DNA from: Clostridium sp. CAG:138
GTDB taxonomy: Bacteria > Bacillota > Clostridia > Christensenellales > CAG-138
NCBI GenBank assembly: GCA_000435055.1
Contig: FR879702.1
Span: 49,703 to 68,432 of the forward strand
DNA length: 18,730 nucleotides
Direction of reading: 5' to 3'
Below are positions 1 through 7,215 of this stretch, in pieces. Position 1 is the stretch's first letter. Every line of letters begins with the position of its first letter. The notes beneath the pieces were generated by a model that searched no databases, was not told the DNA's origin, and saw only the letters and a list, made by a program, of their open reading frames with translations. The translations under genes were made by a program, and so were the position numbers.

Positions 1-111
1 ATTCCGTGCAGTGAAAAGGCAGAACCGCTCAGCATGATAAAGGTTCTCCGTGATGACTGCAATTGGCTGAGGAAGCTTCAACCGGAGCCTTTTGATGTTT
101 GTACGTACTGA
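1..111 (+). CDS. Possible 3' end of an unidentified gene
   Basis: Frame 1 is open from the first base to a TGA at 109-111 and encodes about 36 residues (starting IPCSEKAEPLSMIKVLRDDC). The other two plus frames close within the first 40 bases. I do not recognise the product. A minus-strand frame over the same bases is also open but has no ATG start, so the plus reading is favoured only weakly. The fragment is too short for codon statistics. It could be non-coding. Confidence 0.3.
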   Translation: MPCSEKAEPLSMIKVLRDDCNWLRKLQPEPFDVCTY

Positions 112-310
112 CCGGCAGCTTTTCTATAAGCACATCACTGTTCAGAAACGCAGTAAGGATGATTCTGCGTTCACAGTTTAATCGAGAACGGATGAAAGAA
201 ACCGAACCCCGTCTTTTTTGACATGCGGAAGGTGTTAATTATCCGTTTTTTGCTTTTAAGAGAAATACTTTTTGCCACAGCCGGTTGCAATAAACGTTCG
301 GCAGAGACAT
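112..310. other. Intergenic stretch with weak hairpins
   Basis: No convincing gene is present here. A 7-bp hairpin (AACGCAG at 147-153, CTGCGTT at 165-171) lacks a T tract. Two T6 runs, near 213-218 and 253-258, follow only 4-bp stems. Either might be a poor terminator for a plus-strand gene ending at 111, but neither is convincing. Confidence 0.3.
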
Positions 311-370
311 AAAAAATGCCTCAAAACCCTGCTTGCGGCAGAACAAGCCTTCAGCTTTGGTTAAGAGGCA
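311..370 (-). terminator. Probable intrinsic terminator of the MFS gene
   Basis: TGCCTC (317-322) pairs with GAGGCA (365-370), and the inner AACC/GGTT pairs continue the stem. Two small hairpins sit inside (CTGC/GCAG and AAGC/GCTT). Read on the minus strand, the stem is followed by a T run (complement of A311-A316). It begins about 40 bp past the minus-strand stop at 411, the expected place for that gene's terminator. The branched shape is unusual for an intrinsic terminator. Confidence 0.6.
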
Positions 371-410
371 AAAGCCTTATCGAGTTATGCGAAATCGAAC
401 ATCCGACCGA

Positions 411-1649
411 TTAGTTTTGTTCTTTCATGTCCGCTGTGCTTTTTCTGCGGTTCAAAAGCATTGCAAGAGAACATGCAATGATAGATATCCCGCAAAAAGC
501 AAAACACCAACCGATTCCGATCTTTGTCAATGCCGAAGCGGCAAAGAGTGAAACCACCTGAACGAGATTTACACCGATGTTCATCACGGAAAGTGATGCG
601 GCGCGGTTGTCTTTCAGTTCAAGCTGATCAATGATTTTGTTTTCAAGTTCTCTGATAAAATATTCCGGAATGCTGAGCATTAACGGGATCAGGAGCATCG
701 CCGAGATCACAAGAACAACGGAGGACAATGCTCCGAAAATCGCGAATGCAGCACCGCAGATAATGCCGGAAAGAACTGTCAGATGCAGCCTTGACAGCTT
801 TGCACCGGGGCGAACGGCTCGATTGATAATCGGTTCGGCCAGCATTTGAATTGCGGAATATGCAATGATGATTGCTGAGAGCCATTCGATGGGAACATTG
901 CTTTTGATAAGCTTGTCGGCGTAGAAAAAGTTTACCAGGAGCCATGCGATGCCGAACAGTGAGAGCATGCATGCGTACAGTAAAGCATGCTTGTTTTTAA
1001 AAATCACAGCAATGGTTTTTGTAAACGGCAAAGGCTTTTCTGTATCTGCCGCGGCATGTTCGCCGGTATTGCGTGTTTTTTGCGGTTCACGCTCTGTAAA
1101 GAAGGAAAGCGTGAAGCAGATTGCACCCGAAATTACAGTTGCAGCCAACAAACCTTGTAATCCCAAACTGTCGTATATGAGAACATAGGACAGAGTGCTG
1201 ATAATAAAGCCCGCAGTCGAAAAATTACCTGCACGAGTGCTTTTTGCAAGATAACCTTCTTCTCCGTGCAGCTCGTAAAGATATGCGCTGCTTGTTCCGG
1301 AAGCAAAGCAAAAGGCCGCACCTTCAACAACAGCTTCAACAACAAAAAGAAGAAGTGAGCGTGACAGGAATGCAGCAAAAAGCAGCGTTCTTGCGATAAG
1401 GAGCAGAGCTTGATACAAAATCAACGAATTTTTATACCCGATTTTATCGGTTATGTGTCCGAACGGAACTTCGCCCAATGCCGTTATGCATGACAGCAAA
1501 GCTTGAAGCAGGAAAAACTCAGATTCGCTTACTCCTGCCTGTGTTCTGACAAGAAGTGCGACGGGTGCAAAAAACACAAGGCCTCCAAACAGGCAGACCA
1601 TATCATAGCAATCTGCGAATTTGTGCCGATGATTCATTTTTTTATTCAT
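411..1649 (-). CDS. Major facilitator superfamily (MFS) transporter
   Basis: Predicted polytopic membrane protein of about 412 residues with roughly 12 hydrophobic segments, the normal size of an MFS permease. Between the second and third segments lies GHITDKIGYK, matching the family's motif A (G-x3-D-x2-G-x-K/R). The substrate cannot be deduced; drug or metabolite export is typical of such stand-alone genes. The ATG at 1649 was chosen as the first ATG before the membrane domain. No good Shine-Dalgarno precedes it. An upstream in-frame TTG at 1715 lies within an inverted repeat, and another ATG exists at 1637, so the start is uncertain. The gene is monocistronic by appearance, with its own promoter at 1790-1818 and a terminator at 311-370. 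The long leader containing the repeat at 1689-1728 suggests regulation. Confidence 0.85.
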   Translation of the reverse strand: MNKKMNHRHKFADCYDMVCLFGGLVFFAPVALLVRTQAGVSESEFFLLQALLSCITALGEVPFGHITDKIGYKNSLILYQALLLIARTLLFAAFLSRSLLLFVVEAVVEGAAFCFASGTSSAYLYELHGEEGYLAKSTRAGNFSTAGFIISTLSYVLIYDSLGLQGLLAATVISGAICFTLSFFTEREPQKTRNTGEHAAADTEKPLPFTKTIAVIFKNKHALLYACMLSLFGIAWLLVNFFYADKLIKSNVPIEWLSAIIIAYSAIQMLAEPIINRAVRPGAKLSRLHLTVLSGIICGAAFAIFGALSSVVLVISAMLLIPLMLSIPEYFIRELENKIIDQLELKDNRAASLSVMNIGVNLVQVVSLFAASALTKIGIGWCFAFCGISIIACSLAMLLNRRKSTADMKEQN

Positions 1650-1688
1650 AATAAAGCCGAAAACTCTGTTTCGGACCGTCCTTTCTGT

Positions 1689-1728
1689 ATATTTATTTGA
1701 TTCGGTTACAAACAAATCAAATAAATAT
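1689..1728. promoter_or_regulatory. Perfect 14-bp AT-rich inverted repeat in the MFS leader
   Basis: ATATTTATTTGATT (1689-1702) and its exact reverse complement (1715-1728) flank a 12-base spacer. The repeat lies between the minus-strand promoter (1790-1818) and the MFS start, within the predicted transcript. It could be a repressor operator downstream of the transcription start or an RNA hairpin. There is no adjacent regulator gene to pair with it. Confidence 0.55.
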
Positions 1729-1789
1729 TAAGACGGCATTTTTGCACACTTCATCGAATACACGACCTCAAGATATTTGAACGGGTTGA

Positions 1790-1818
1790 AGTATAATCCC
1801 GCTTGCGCTTGATGTCAA
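1790..1818 (-). promoter_or_regulatory. Sigma-A-type promoter for the MFS gene
   Basis: On the minus strand, TTGACA (complement of 1813-1818) and TATACT (complement of 1790-1795) are separated by exactly 17 bases. The predicted start is near 1783, giving a leader of about 135 nt. A near-palindrome with arms GCTTGA and TCAAGC (1807-1820) overlaps the -35 box and could be a repressor site; that part is inference. Confidence 0.75.
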
Positions 1819-1968
1819 GCTTTTCTTGAAAAAGGAAAACCGCATTGAAAACCATGCTGCATTGCAGCGCGTATATCGGTGAGACATAAGCAAATACTAT
1901 GTGTGAGCATCCGCAGGCTGCTCAAAATTCGTGCGCAATAAAGAGCACAGAAAGGGAGTAAAAGCAAA
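1819..1968. other. Upstream region of the DUF378 gene
   Basis: This region holds a short palindrome (GCTGCA-T-TGCAGC, 1856-1868), a 5-bp GAGCA/TGCTC hairpin near 1905-1925 and the ribosome site of the next gene (GGGAG at 1954-1958). I could not find a plus-strand promoter with good -35 and -10 boxes, so how the DUF378 gene is transcribed is unclear. Confidence 0.35.
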
Positions 1969-2190
1969 ATGGATACGTTGTCATTGATTTTGATTGTCAT
2001 CGGCGCGCTGAACTGGGGACTTGTCGGTATTTTTCAATTCGACCTTGTTGCTGCAATATTCGGCGGCATGAGCGGCGTTGTTTCAAGAATCATTTACACG
2101 CTGGTCGGGCTTGCCGGAATCTGGGGCATAACCATGTTGTTCCGCAAGCGCAGCCGTCCCGCATTCATGCAGGATGACGGCGACGCGTAA
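1969..2190 (+). CDS. DUF378 family small membrane protein
   Basis: A 73-residue protein whose sequence matches the DUF378 (YuzA-like) pattern. An N-terminal hydrophobic helix contains the characteristic GALNWGLVG motif (about residues 12-20), followed by FDLVAAIFGG and a second hydrophobic helix ending in a basic, short cytoplasmic tail (RKRSR). Two membrane segments are predicted, and the length is normal for the family. The family has no established biochemical function. The ATG is preceded by AAAGGGAG ten bases upstream. The gene is followed by a strong terminator (2248-2282), so it is probably transcribed alone. The family call is confident; the role is unknown. Confidence 0.85.
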   Translation: MDTLSLILIVIGALNWGLVGIFQFDLVAAIFGGMSGVVSRIIYTLVGLAGIWGITMLFRKRSRPAFMQDDGDA

Positions 2191-2247
2191 TATGCAGCCG
2201 TTAAAACAGTGAATGCATGACCGGTAATACTATCTCAAGTGAGAAAG

Positions 2248-2282
2248 GCGGAGAGTGTTCAGTGTGAACCTCTCCGCTTTTT
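2248..2282. terminator. Bidirectional intrinsic terminator
   Basis: GCGGAGAG (2248-2255) pairs with CTCTCCGC (2270-2277). GTTC/GAAC extends the stem past one bulged T, leaving a 5-base loop. T5 follows on the plus strand, and a shorter CTTT follows on the minus strand. It sits between the convergent DUF378 gene (ends 2190) and the MATE gene (ends 2303) and probably serves both. Confidence 0.85.
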
Positions 2283-2302
2283 GTCATGCTGCGAATGATG
2301 AT

Positions 2303-3727
2303 TTAGTTCCGATGCGGCAAGTTTCCCGCCGTTTCATCGAGCGGCAGTGCCGTGCCGGATATTTCCTTCAGATAGGGCAGGACAAGAATCACTGCAACGA
2401 CAAGGGCAATAAAATCCGAAACCGGAATTGCAACCGCAATGCCGTCGACACCCCAAATCGAATTGAACAGAATCATAAGCGGAATGTCGATTATTCCCTT
2501 GCGCAGCAGGGAAAGGATAATTGGCGGAATCCTTTTTCCGGTTGCCTGAAACAAGGTTATCACAAAGAAATTGAGAGTTGTTGTCAGGCAAGTAAAACAG
2601 ATAATCTTCAGGAAAACACATCCGTGATGAACGGTGGCAGCGTTATCAATGAAGCATTTTGTTATTGCATTTGCTCCGAAAAACAGCAGCGCGGTGCCCG
2701 CAGCCGAGACGACAAGACAGTCAATGAGCAATGCGCGCAGAGCAGATTTCATCCTTGTGCGATTCCCGGAAGAAAAGTTATATCCGATGAGCGGGAGTGC
2801 GCCTTGGGACATGCCTTGACCCATTGCAAACGCAAGCATATCGATTTTTTTGGCAATGCCCATTCCCGCAACAGCCTCTGTGGAATATGTGGCAATGATT
2901 CGGTTGAGGGCTGTGTTCGAAACCGTTGCCATCATTGAAATCATAAAGCTCGGCAGGCCGACGGAAAGCACATCCGCCGGAATGTGCTGCGTTAAGGTAT
3001 AGCATTTGGGTGAAAGGCGAATTGAGAGTCCATCGCCTTTTTTGCAAATAAACAGAATAAAATAGATGGATGCAGCCGTATTCGAAAGCATGGTTGCAAT
3101 TGCCGCGCCTTGAATTTCCATGTCAAAAACAAAGATAAATAACGGGTCGAGCAAAATGTTCAGAATACCTCCGAAAGCAACCCCGAGGCTTGCCTGTTTC
3201 GAATAACCTTCCGAACGGATGAGGTGCGCAAGTGCGGGGTTCAGAACCGTGGGCACTGCACCGATGCATATTGTCCAAAAGATATAGTCAGAACAATAAT
3301 TCCATGTTTTTGAATCAGCTCCGATTACGGGCAGCAAACAGGGACGAAGAAAGAGTATTGCAATTCCGTAGAGCAAAGCGGCACCTGCCGCCGTCCAAAT
3401 GCAGAATGAAGAGCATGATGCAGCTTTTTTTCTGTTTCCAATGCCGAGACTGCGTGAAATCAGGCTTGCGCCGCCGATGCCGAAAAGGTTTGCAAGCGCG
3501 GTCATGAATATAAACAGGGGCATGGATATCGTTGCTGCCGCAACCTGATTCGGATCGTTCATCTGGCCAATGAAAAATGTATCCGCCATGTTGTAAACTA
3601 CGGTTATAATCTGACTTATAACTGTCGGAACGGCAAGCGAAATGACAGCTCTGTTGACAGGCATTGCTGTAAAAAGATACTCTTTTTCGGCAGACGATGC
3701 TGCCGCATTAACTGAAGATGAATCCAT
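2303..3727 (-). CDS. MATE family efflux transporter (MepA/DinF-like)
   Basis: About 474 residues with twelve hydrophobic segments, the usual MATE size. The first membrane segment reads ISLAVPTVISQIITVVYNM followed by ADTFFIGQ, the signature start of MepA-like MATE proteins, which export organic cations or metabolites by Na+ or H+ antiport. The second half repeats the fold (GLPSFMISMMATVSNTALNR, then GMGIAKKIDMLAFAMGQG). I chose the ATG at 3727. A GGAGGG ribosome site lies 14 bases upstream, rather far, and ATGs at 3751 and 3754 lie upstream of that site and have no ribosome site of their own. The gene has its own consensus promoter at 3882-3910. No neighbouring gene reveals the substrate. Confidence 0.9.
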   Translation of the reverse strand: MDSSSVNAAASSAEKEYLFTAMPVNRAVISLAVPTVISQIITVVYNMADTFFIGQMNDPNQVAAATISMPLFIFMTALANLFGIGGASLISRSLGIGNRKKAASCSSFCIWTAAGAALLYGIAILFLRPCLLPVIGADSKTWNYCSDYIFWTICIGAVPTVLNPALAHLIRSEGYSKQASLGVAFGGILNILLDPLFIFVFDMEIQGAAIATMLSNTAASIYFILFICKKGDGLSIRLSPKCYTLTQHIPADVLSVGLPSFMISMMATVSNTALNRIIATYSTEAVAGMGIAKKIDMLAFAMGQGMSQGALPLIGYNFSSGNRTRMKSALRALLIDCLVVSAAGTALLFFGANAITKCFIDNAATVHHGCVFLKIICFTCLTTTLNFFVITLFQATGKRIPPIILSLLRKGIIDIPLMILFNSIWGVDGIAVAIPVSDFIALVVAVILVLPYLKEISGTALPLDETAGNLPHRN

Positions 3728-3881
3728 TTCGGTTATTAAAACCCTCCTCATCATTTAATCTTGCGCCGATAGAGAGATTCTGCTGAAGAATCCGCTTTTT
3801 GCGAAAATTCCGAGCCGCAGCTCAGATAAATCGAACGCTCAGCTGATTTACGGCATTTTTGCTGGTCGGACACGCAACATG

Positions 3882-3910
3882 ATTTTATGCCGCCGGTTTA
3901 CCGTTGTCAA
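3882..3910 (-). promoter_or_regulatory. Sigma-A-type promoter for the first MATE gene
   Basis: On the minus strand, TTGACA (complement of 3905-3910) and TAAAAT (complement of 3882-3887) are 17 bases apart. The predicted start is near 3875, giving a leader of about 145 nt. That leader contains a GATTCT/AGAATC hairpin around 3775-3792 and no riboswitch class I recognise. Confidence 0.75.
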
Positions 3911-4059
3911 GCAGAAAAAGGTATATTTACGCCGTAATATTATCCGCTCGGTTCAAAAAAGCAGAACCTGTATAGACTTCGGAATGGCGCGCGGGGGCTT
4001 TGCTTCGGATCTTACTGCCGAATCCATGCAATTTATATCGAAACAAGGCGGATTGGGTC
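3911..4059. other. Divergent intergenic stretch with no gene
   Basis: This is part of the roughly 490-bp gap between the minus-strand MATE gene and the plus-strand carboxypeptidase. Apart from the promoters and leader repeat listed separately, I see only short hairpins, such as TTCGG/CCGAA near 3992-4021. The open frame across 3879-4163 contains both promoters, has no ribosome site and resembles no family, so it is not called. Confidence 0.4.
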
Positions 4060-4088
4060 TGTACAAAAAGCTTTTTAAATGGTATAAT
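4060..4088 (+). promoter_or_regulatory. Promoter of the D,D-carboxypeptidase gene
   Basis: TGTACA (4060-4065) and a perfect TATAAT (4083-4088) are separated by 17 bases. The -35 box matches consensus at four of six positions. The predicted start is near 4095, giving a leader of about 125 nt. Confidence 0.65.
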
Positions 4089-4112
4089 TGCTTTATATGC
4101 CCGAAGGAAAAT

Positions 4113-4137
4113 GATATGCGCATTTGTACTGCATATC
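4113..4137 (+). promoter_or_regulatory. Inverted repeat in the carboxypeptidase leader
   Basis: GATATGC (4113-4119) and GCATATC (4131-4137) form a perfect 7-bp repeat with an 11-base spacer, downstream of the predicted transcription start. It may be an operator or a leader hairpin. Confidence 0.4.
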
Positions 4138-4220
4138 GGATTCCAAAAAACGAATTAAATTGAAAGGAATTCTTCTGTTCTCTGCGCTGTGAACGGAAGT
4201 GAAAATCAAATACAAATTCG

Positions 4221-6230
4221 ATGAAGCGTTTTTTTTGTGTTTTTCTTAGCTTTGCAATGATTATCTCAGCTGTTTTTGCTTTGCCGATGTTTTCGACTGC
4301 AGCATCAACAGATGAGCCGACGGCAACGGATGTACCGACAGCAACAATCGCACCGACACCGACGTCGGAACCCTCCGCAACAGATGAACCCGAGGCAACT
4401 CCGGTTCCTGTCACAGTAGAGGATGCTTTTGCGGATGTGTCAACGCCCTACATTGCGCTTATGGAAGCCGAAACAGGTGCCTTGTTGTATCAGCGGGATG
4501 CCTATTCGCGTGCTTTCCCTGCAAGCACAACAAAAGTTATGACCGCGATTGTTGCGCTTGAAAACATCAAAGACATGAACCGTGTTGTTACACTCGGCTG
4601 GCGTCCGGTTTCGGGCTTTGGCCCAACAAGCTCCTTAATGGGACTTAAAGCGAATGAAACCATTCCGCTTATGGATATTCTTTACGGCTTGATGATGCGT
4701 TCGGGCAATGATGCCGCAAAAGCGCTTGCAATGGAGACTTCATATGAGGTTTTCGGGCAGGATACCGAACCGTCTGAGTTGATTCCGAAATTCGTTGACC
4801 TTATGAATCAAAAGGCAGCGGAACTCGGCATGAATTCAACGCATTTTGTTACTGTTGACGGCCGCCATGATGATAATCATTACACAACGGCATATGACTT
4901 TGCGGTATTGATGCGTTATGCACTGCAAAACCCTGTTTTTGCAAAGGTAATTGCCACGGCCGAGTACGATGTTGCTCCCACGAACCAACATCCGCAGGGG
5001 ATGCACTTTGAAAACTCCAACAGACTGATTTCAAACAAAACAGGCGATAATCAGAGCTTTCTTTATCAATACTGCATCGGGGGCAAAACAGGCGAGACCA
5101 ACTATGCGGGTTATTGCCTTGTCAGTGCATGCCGAAAGGATGATATTACACTGATTGCCGTTCAATTTGGTGACAGCAACAACAGCACAAGCAAATTTTA
5201 TCGTTACGAAGTTGCAAAAAAACTTTATGATTGGGGATATGAGAATTATTGTGCAGTGCCCGTAACGGAATTCGGGCTGCAATCAGAGTTCGAAATTCAA
5301 ACGGCCGGTTTTTCACCGTTTGACTCGGACTACGGCAAATTGAAAGCAACAGCTGATCTCAGCGGTTTAATGATTAAAGGCTCCAAACAGTACCTTGACG
5401 CAATAAAAAGCGATCCGTCCGGCGTTATTGTCAAAATAAACACCGATAAGGCCGTTGCTCCGATTAAAGCAGGCGATGTTGTGGGATCGGTTGAATACCT
5501 TTTTTACGCACAGAATCCAATAAAAGTTGATCTTGTTGCAATGCGTGATGTTGCAGCTTCATCGGAAACAACAATTGAACCGCATGTCACGGCGTTTATT
5601 TCATCAACACCTCCGCCGGGAAGCGGCAAAAACTGCAATCTCAGTTTTCAGCGCACGCCGGGCAGCGATCAATACAGTGTTTGGGTTTATTACGATCACA
5701 CATTATACACAATGAATAGCATTGAGTGGCATTATCTGTACTGTGACAATGGGGTTTTTCGTGCTGCAGCAACTGCGGACACAACTTCACGCATCGATCT
5801 TTACCGTCGTTTTTACGACAGCAACGGTTCTGCTTATTATGTATTAACTGACTTTGTAACGGATGGTGCATCATATGTTGTTGTTTCGGACGGCATGGCC
5901 CTTTGTTCGGACAGCCGCGACGGAACGCGCTCGGCTGTTGCTGTTCAAATCGGTGCAAATGATACGATAACAGCCGGTGTTACAGACAAGATGGTCTGGC
6001 AGTTTAACAGTCAAAGCAACGGATATTACATAAGCAACGGTTCGAAATATCTGTCCCGTAAGGCAGGCAGCGGTGTCATTTTCTGGATTCTTGTGTTCGT
6101 CCTGCTGCTTGTGATAATAATTTTCATCCGCATTCTTGCACAGCGTATAGGCGGAGGACGTCGCGGCAGGCGCCGCAGAGCTTCGACGTTCCGGTCCACA
6201 GGCGGACGACGCAGAAGGCGCAGGGCGTGA
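4221..6230 (+). CDS. D-alanyl-D-alanine carboxypeptidase (PBP5/DacF family) with extended C-terminus
   Basis: This 669-residue protein is predicted to trim the terminal D-Ala from peptidoglycan stem peptides outside the membrane. Residues 1-29 form a signal peptide. Residues 30-67 are a Thr/Pro/Asp/Glu-rich linker. The serine peptidase S11 domain follows, with all three motifs: S102-T-T-K105 (nucleophile and lysine), S161-G-N163 and K289-T-G291. A PBP5 C-terminal-type beta region covers about 345-450. Beyond it the protein is unusual: an extra domain of about 475-615, a membrane helix at about 618-639 and a tail of about 30 residues with 14 arginines. Typical family members are around 380-450 residues and end in an amphipathic helix. 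ATG 4221 is the only usable start, because a stop lies just upstream, although its ribosome site is weak. The family call is firm; the role of the extension is unknown. Confidence 0.92.
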   Translation: MKRFFCVFLSFAMIISAVFALPMFSTAASTDEPTATDVPTATIAPTPTSEPSATDEPEATPVPVTVEDAFADVSTPYIALMEAETGALLYQRDAYSRAFPASTTKVMTAIVALENIKDMNRVVTLGWRPVSGFGPTSSLMGLKANETIPLMDILYGLMMRSGNDAAKALAMETSYEVFGQDTEPSELIPKFVDLMNQKAAELGMNSTHFVTVDGRHDDNHYTTAYDFAVLMRYALQNPVFAKVIATAEYDVAPTNQHPQGMHFENSNRLISNKTGDNQSFLYQYCIGGKTGETNYAGYCLVSACRKDDITLIAVQFGDSNNSTSKFYRYEVAKKLYDWGYENYCAVPVTEFGLQSEFEIQTAGFSPFDSDYGKLKATADLSGLMIKGSKQYLDAIKSDPSGVIVKINTDKAVAPIKAGDVVGSVEYLFYAQNPIKVDLVAMRDVAASSETTIEPHVTAFISSTPPPGSGKNCNLSFQRTPGSDQYSVWVYYDHTLYTMNSIEWHYLYCDNGVFRAAATADTTSRIDLYRRFYDSNGSAYYVLTDFVTDGASYVVVSDGMALCSDSRDGTRSAVAVQIGANDTITAGVTDKMVWQFNSQSNGYYISNGSKYLSRKAGSGVIFWILVFVLLLVIIIFIRILAQRIGGGRRGRRRRASTFRSTGGRRRRRRA

Positions 6231-6296
6231 TGATAACTTAAGCAATCTGAATGATTTATTTCAGCAAAGGAATTCGGAAACCACATTGATTTTTCA

Positions 6297-6329
6297 AAAG
6301 CCGACCCGGGAAAATCCCGTGTCGGCTTT
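6297..6329. terminator. Bidirectional terminator between convergent genes
   Basis: The arm at 6297-6311 and the arm at 6315-6329 pair over 15 positions with one mismatch, around an AAA loop. The stem is G/C rich in the middle, with A/T ends (AAAGCC/GGCTTT). It lies between the carboxypeptidase stop (6230) and the acetyltransferase stop (6354) and can serve both strands. Confidence 0.85.
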
Positions 6330-6353
6330 AATTGTTGAATAAAATAACGGCTT

Positions 6354-7148
6354 TTAAACGGTTTCGGGTATCGGCAAAGTTGAAAGCTCCGTCCACGCCG
6401 GGCGGAACCCGCTTGCGGCAGCATTTCTGACGGACGGAAGATTTGCCCATGAAGCGCAATAGAACGGTATCTTTCCGCATTTGAATATTTCGCCCGAAAG
6501 CCGGCTTGTTAATGCGGGGGCAAGTTTCAATCCGCGGTATTCGGGAAGAATATCAATACCTATTTGCCACATGTCTTCACAATCCATGGAACAGGCTGCT
6601 AAACCGATAAGCTTTGGCTCACCGGTTGTTTTATCGAAGGTATTCAAATCATACGCGGCCATGCCGAGGATATCAAGTTCTTTGCGTTCGCTGCAAAGAG
6701 CATGACTCCATTGGGGGAGATACAAAGAAGCAAAATCCGCTTGTCCGAGCCGACGCAATTCAAATTTGTCATCAACGGGCAAAAAAGCTTGCATTTTGGA
6801 AACATCGGGCAGGAAATACTCGCTCATGTATCCGACCTTTAATCCGGCAGAGGCAAGGATTTCGTTCAGTTCAAAAACGGCGGGGCTTGTAAGGCAACGA
6901 TAGAACTTATGCCCGTCGAGGTATTGCCTGAGCTCATTATGCAGCACTTTTTCCGCACAAGCTACAACGTTTTTTCCGTATGAAACGAGCGAGCAGCGGA
7001 ACGGCACGTCGAGGTATTTTCTTGCGGAAGTTGATGCGCAGGGCAGGGTTATAACGCTTTGCTGCTGCATAAAAGCATCGATAGCGCAATTGTACTCAAT
7101 TGCAGATTGCTGCATGGCAATATGCAGAATGCTGTCGTTGGTAAACAT
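6354..7148 (-). CDS. GNAT family N-acetyltransferase
   Basis: 264 residues. The C-terminal half (about 130-260) shows the GNAT fold: a predicted strand ending WQIGIDILPEYRG (about 194-206) followed by the acetyl-CoA-binding helix LKLAPALTSRL, and a late CASWANLPSVRNAAASGFRP segment (231-250) that matches the family's final N-x-x-S-x-x-x-x-x-x-x-G-F element. The N-terminal 125 residues are less recognisable and may be a degenerate GNAT or substrate domain. The acetyl-CoA loop, usually R/Q-x-x-G-x-G/A, reads R205-G-L-K-L-A210, with Lys in place of the Gly. ATG 7148 was chosen because AAAGGA sits six bases upstream; an upstream TTG at 7163 would overlap that site. The gene lies 67 bp downstream of fbp on the same strand and may be partly cotranscribed. 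The substrate is unknown. Confidence 0.8.
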   Translation of the reverse strand: MFTNDSILHIAMQQSAIEYNCAIDAFMQQQSVITLPCASTSARKYLDVPFRCSLVSYGKNVVACAEKVLHNELRQYLDGHKFYRCLTSPAVFELNEILASAGLKVGYMSEYFLPDVSKMQAFLPVDDKFELRRLGQADFASLYLPQWSHALCSERKELDILGMAAYDLNTFDKTTGEPKLIGLAACSMDCEDMWQIGIDILPEYRGLKLAPALTSRLSGEIFKCGKIPFYCASWANLPSVRNAAASGFRPAWTELSTLPIPETV

Positions 7149-7165
7149 GAGGTTCCTTTCCAAAC

Positions 7166-7192
7166 TCGGGAATGCCGATTGGGCATTCCCGA
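7166..7192 (-). terminator. Strong hairpin between fbp and the GNAT gene
   Basis: An 11-bp perfect stem (TCGGGAATGCC at 7166-7176, complement at 7182-7192) has a 5-base loop. On the minus strand only AGTTTGG follows, so the T tract is poor. It may partly terminate fbp transcripts, or it may be an intercistronic processing or stabilising hairpin just ahead of the GNAT ribosome site. Confidence 0.55.
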
Positions 7193-7215
7193 TGGGTAGT
7201 ATTTTGTAATTTCAG

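Noticed and set aside
2255..2938. 227-codon plus-strand open frame opposite the first MATE gene
   Set aside because: It starts inside the bidirectional terminator, is Cys/Asn/Arg rich with no domain, and lies antisense to a clear MATE gene.
3879..4163. 94-codon plus-strand open frame in the MATE-carboxypeptidase gap
   Set aside because: It overlaps the MATE promoter and the carboxypeptidase promoter, has no ribosome site and shows no recognisable domain.
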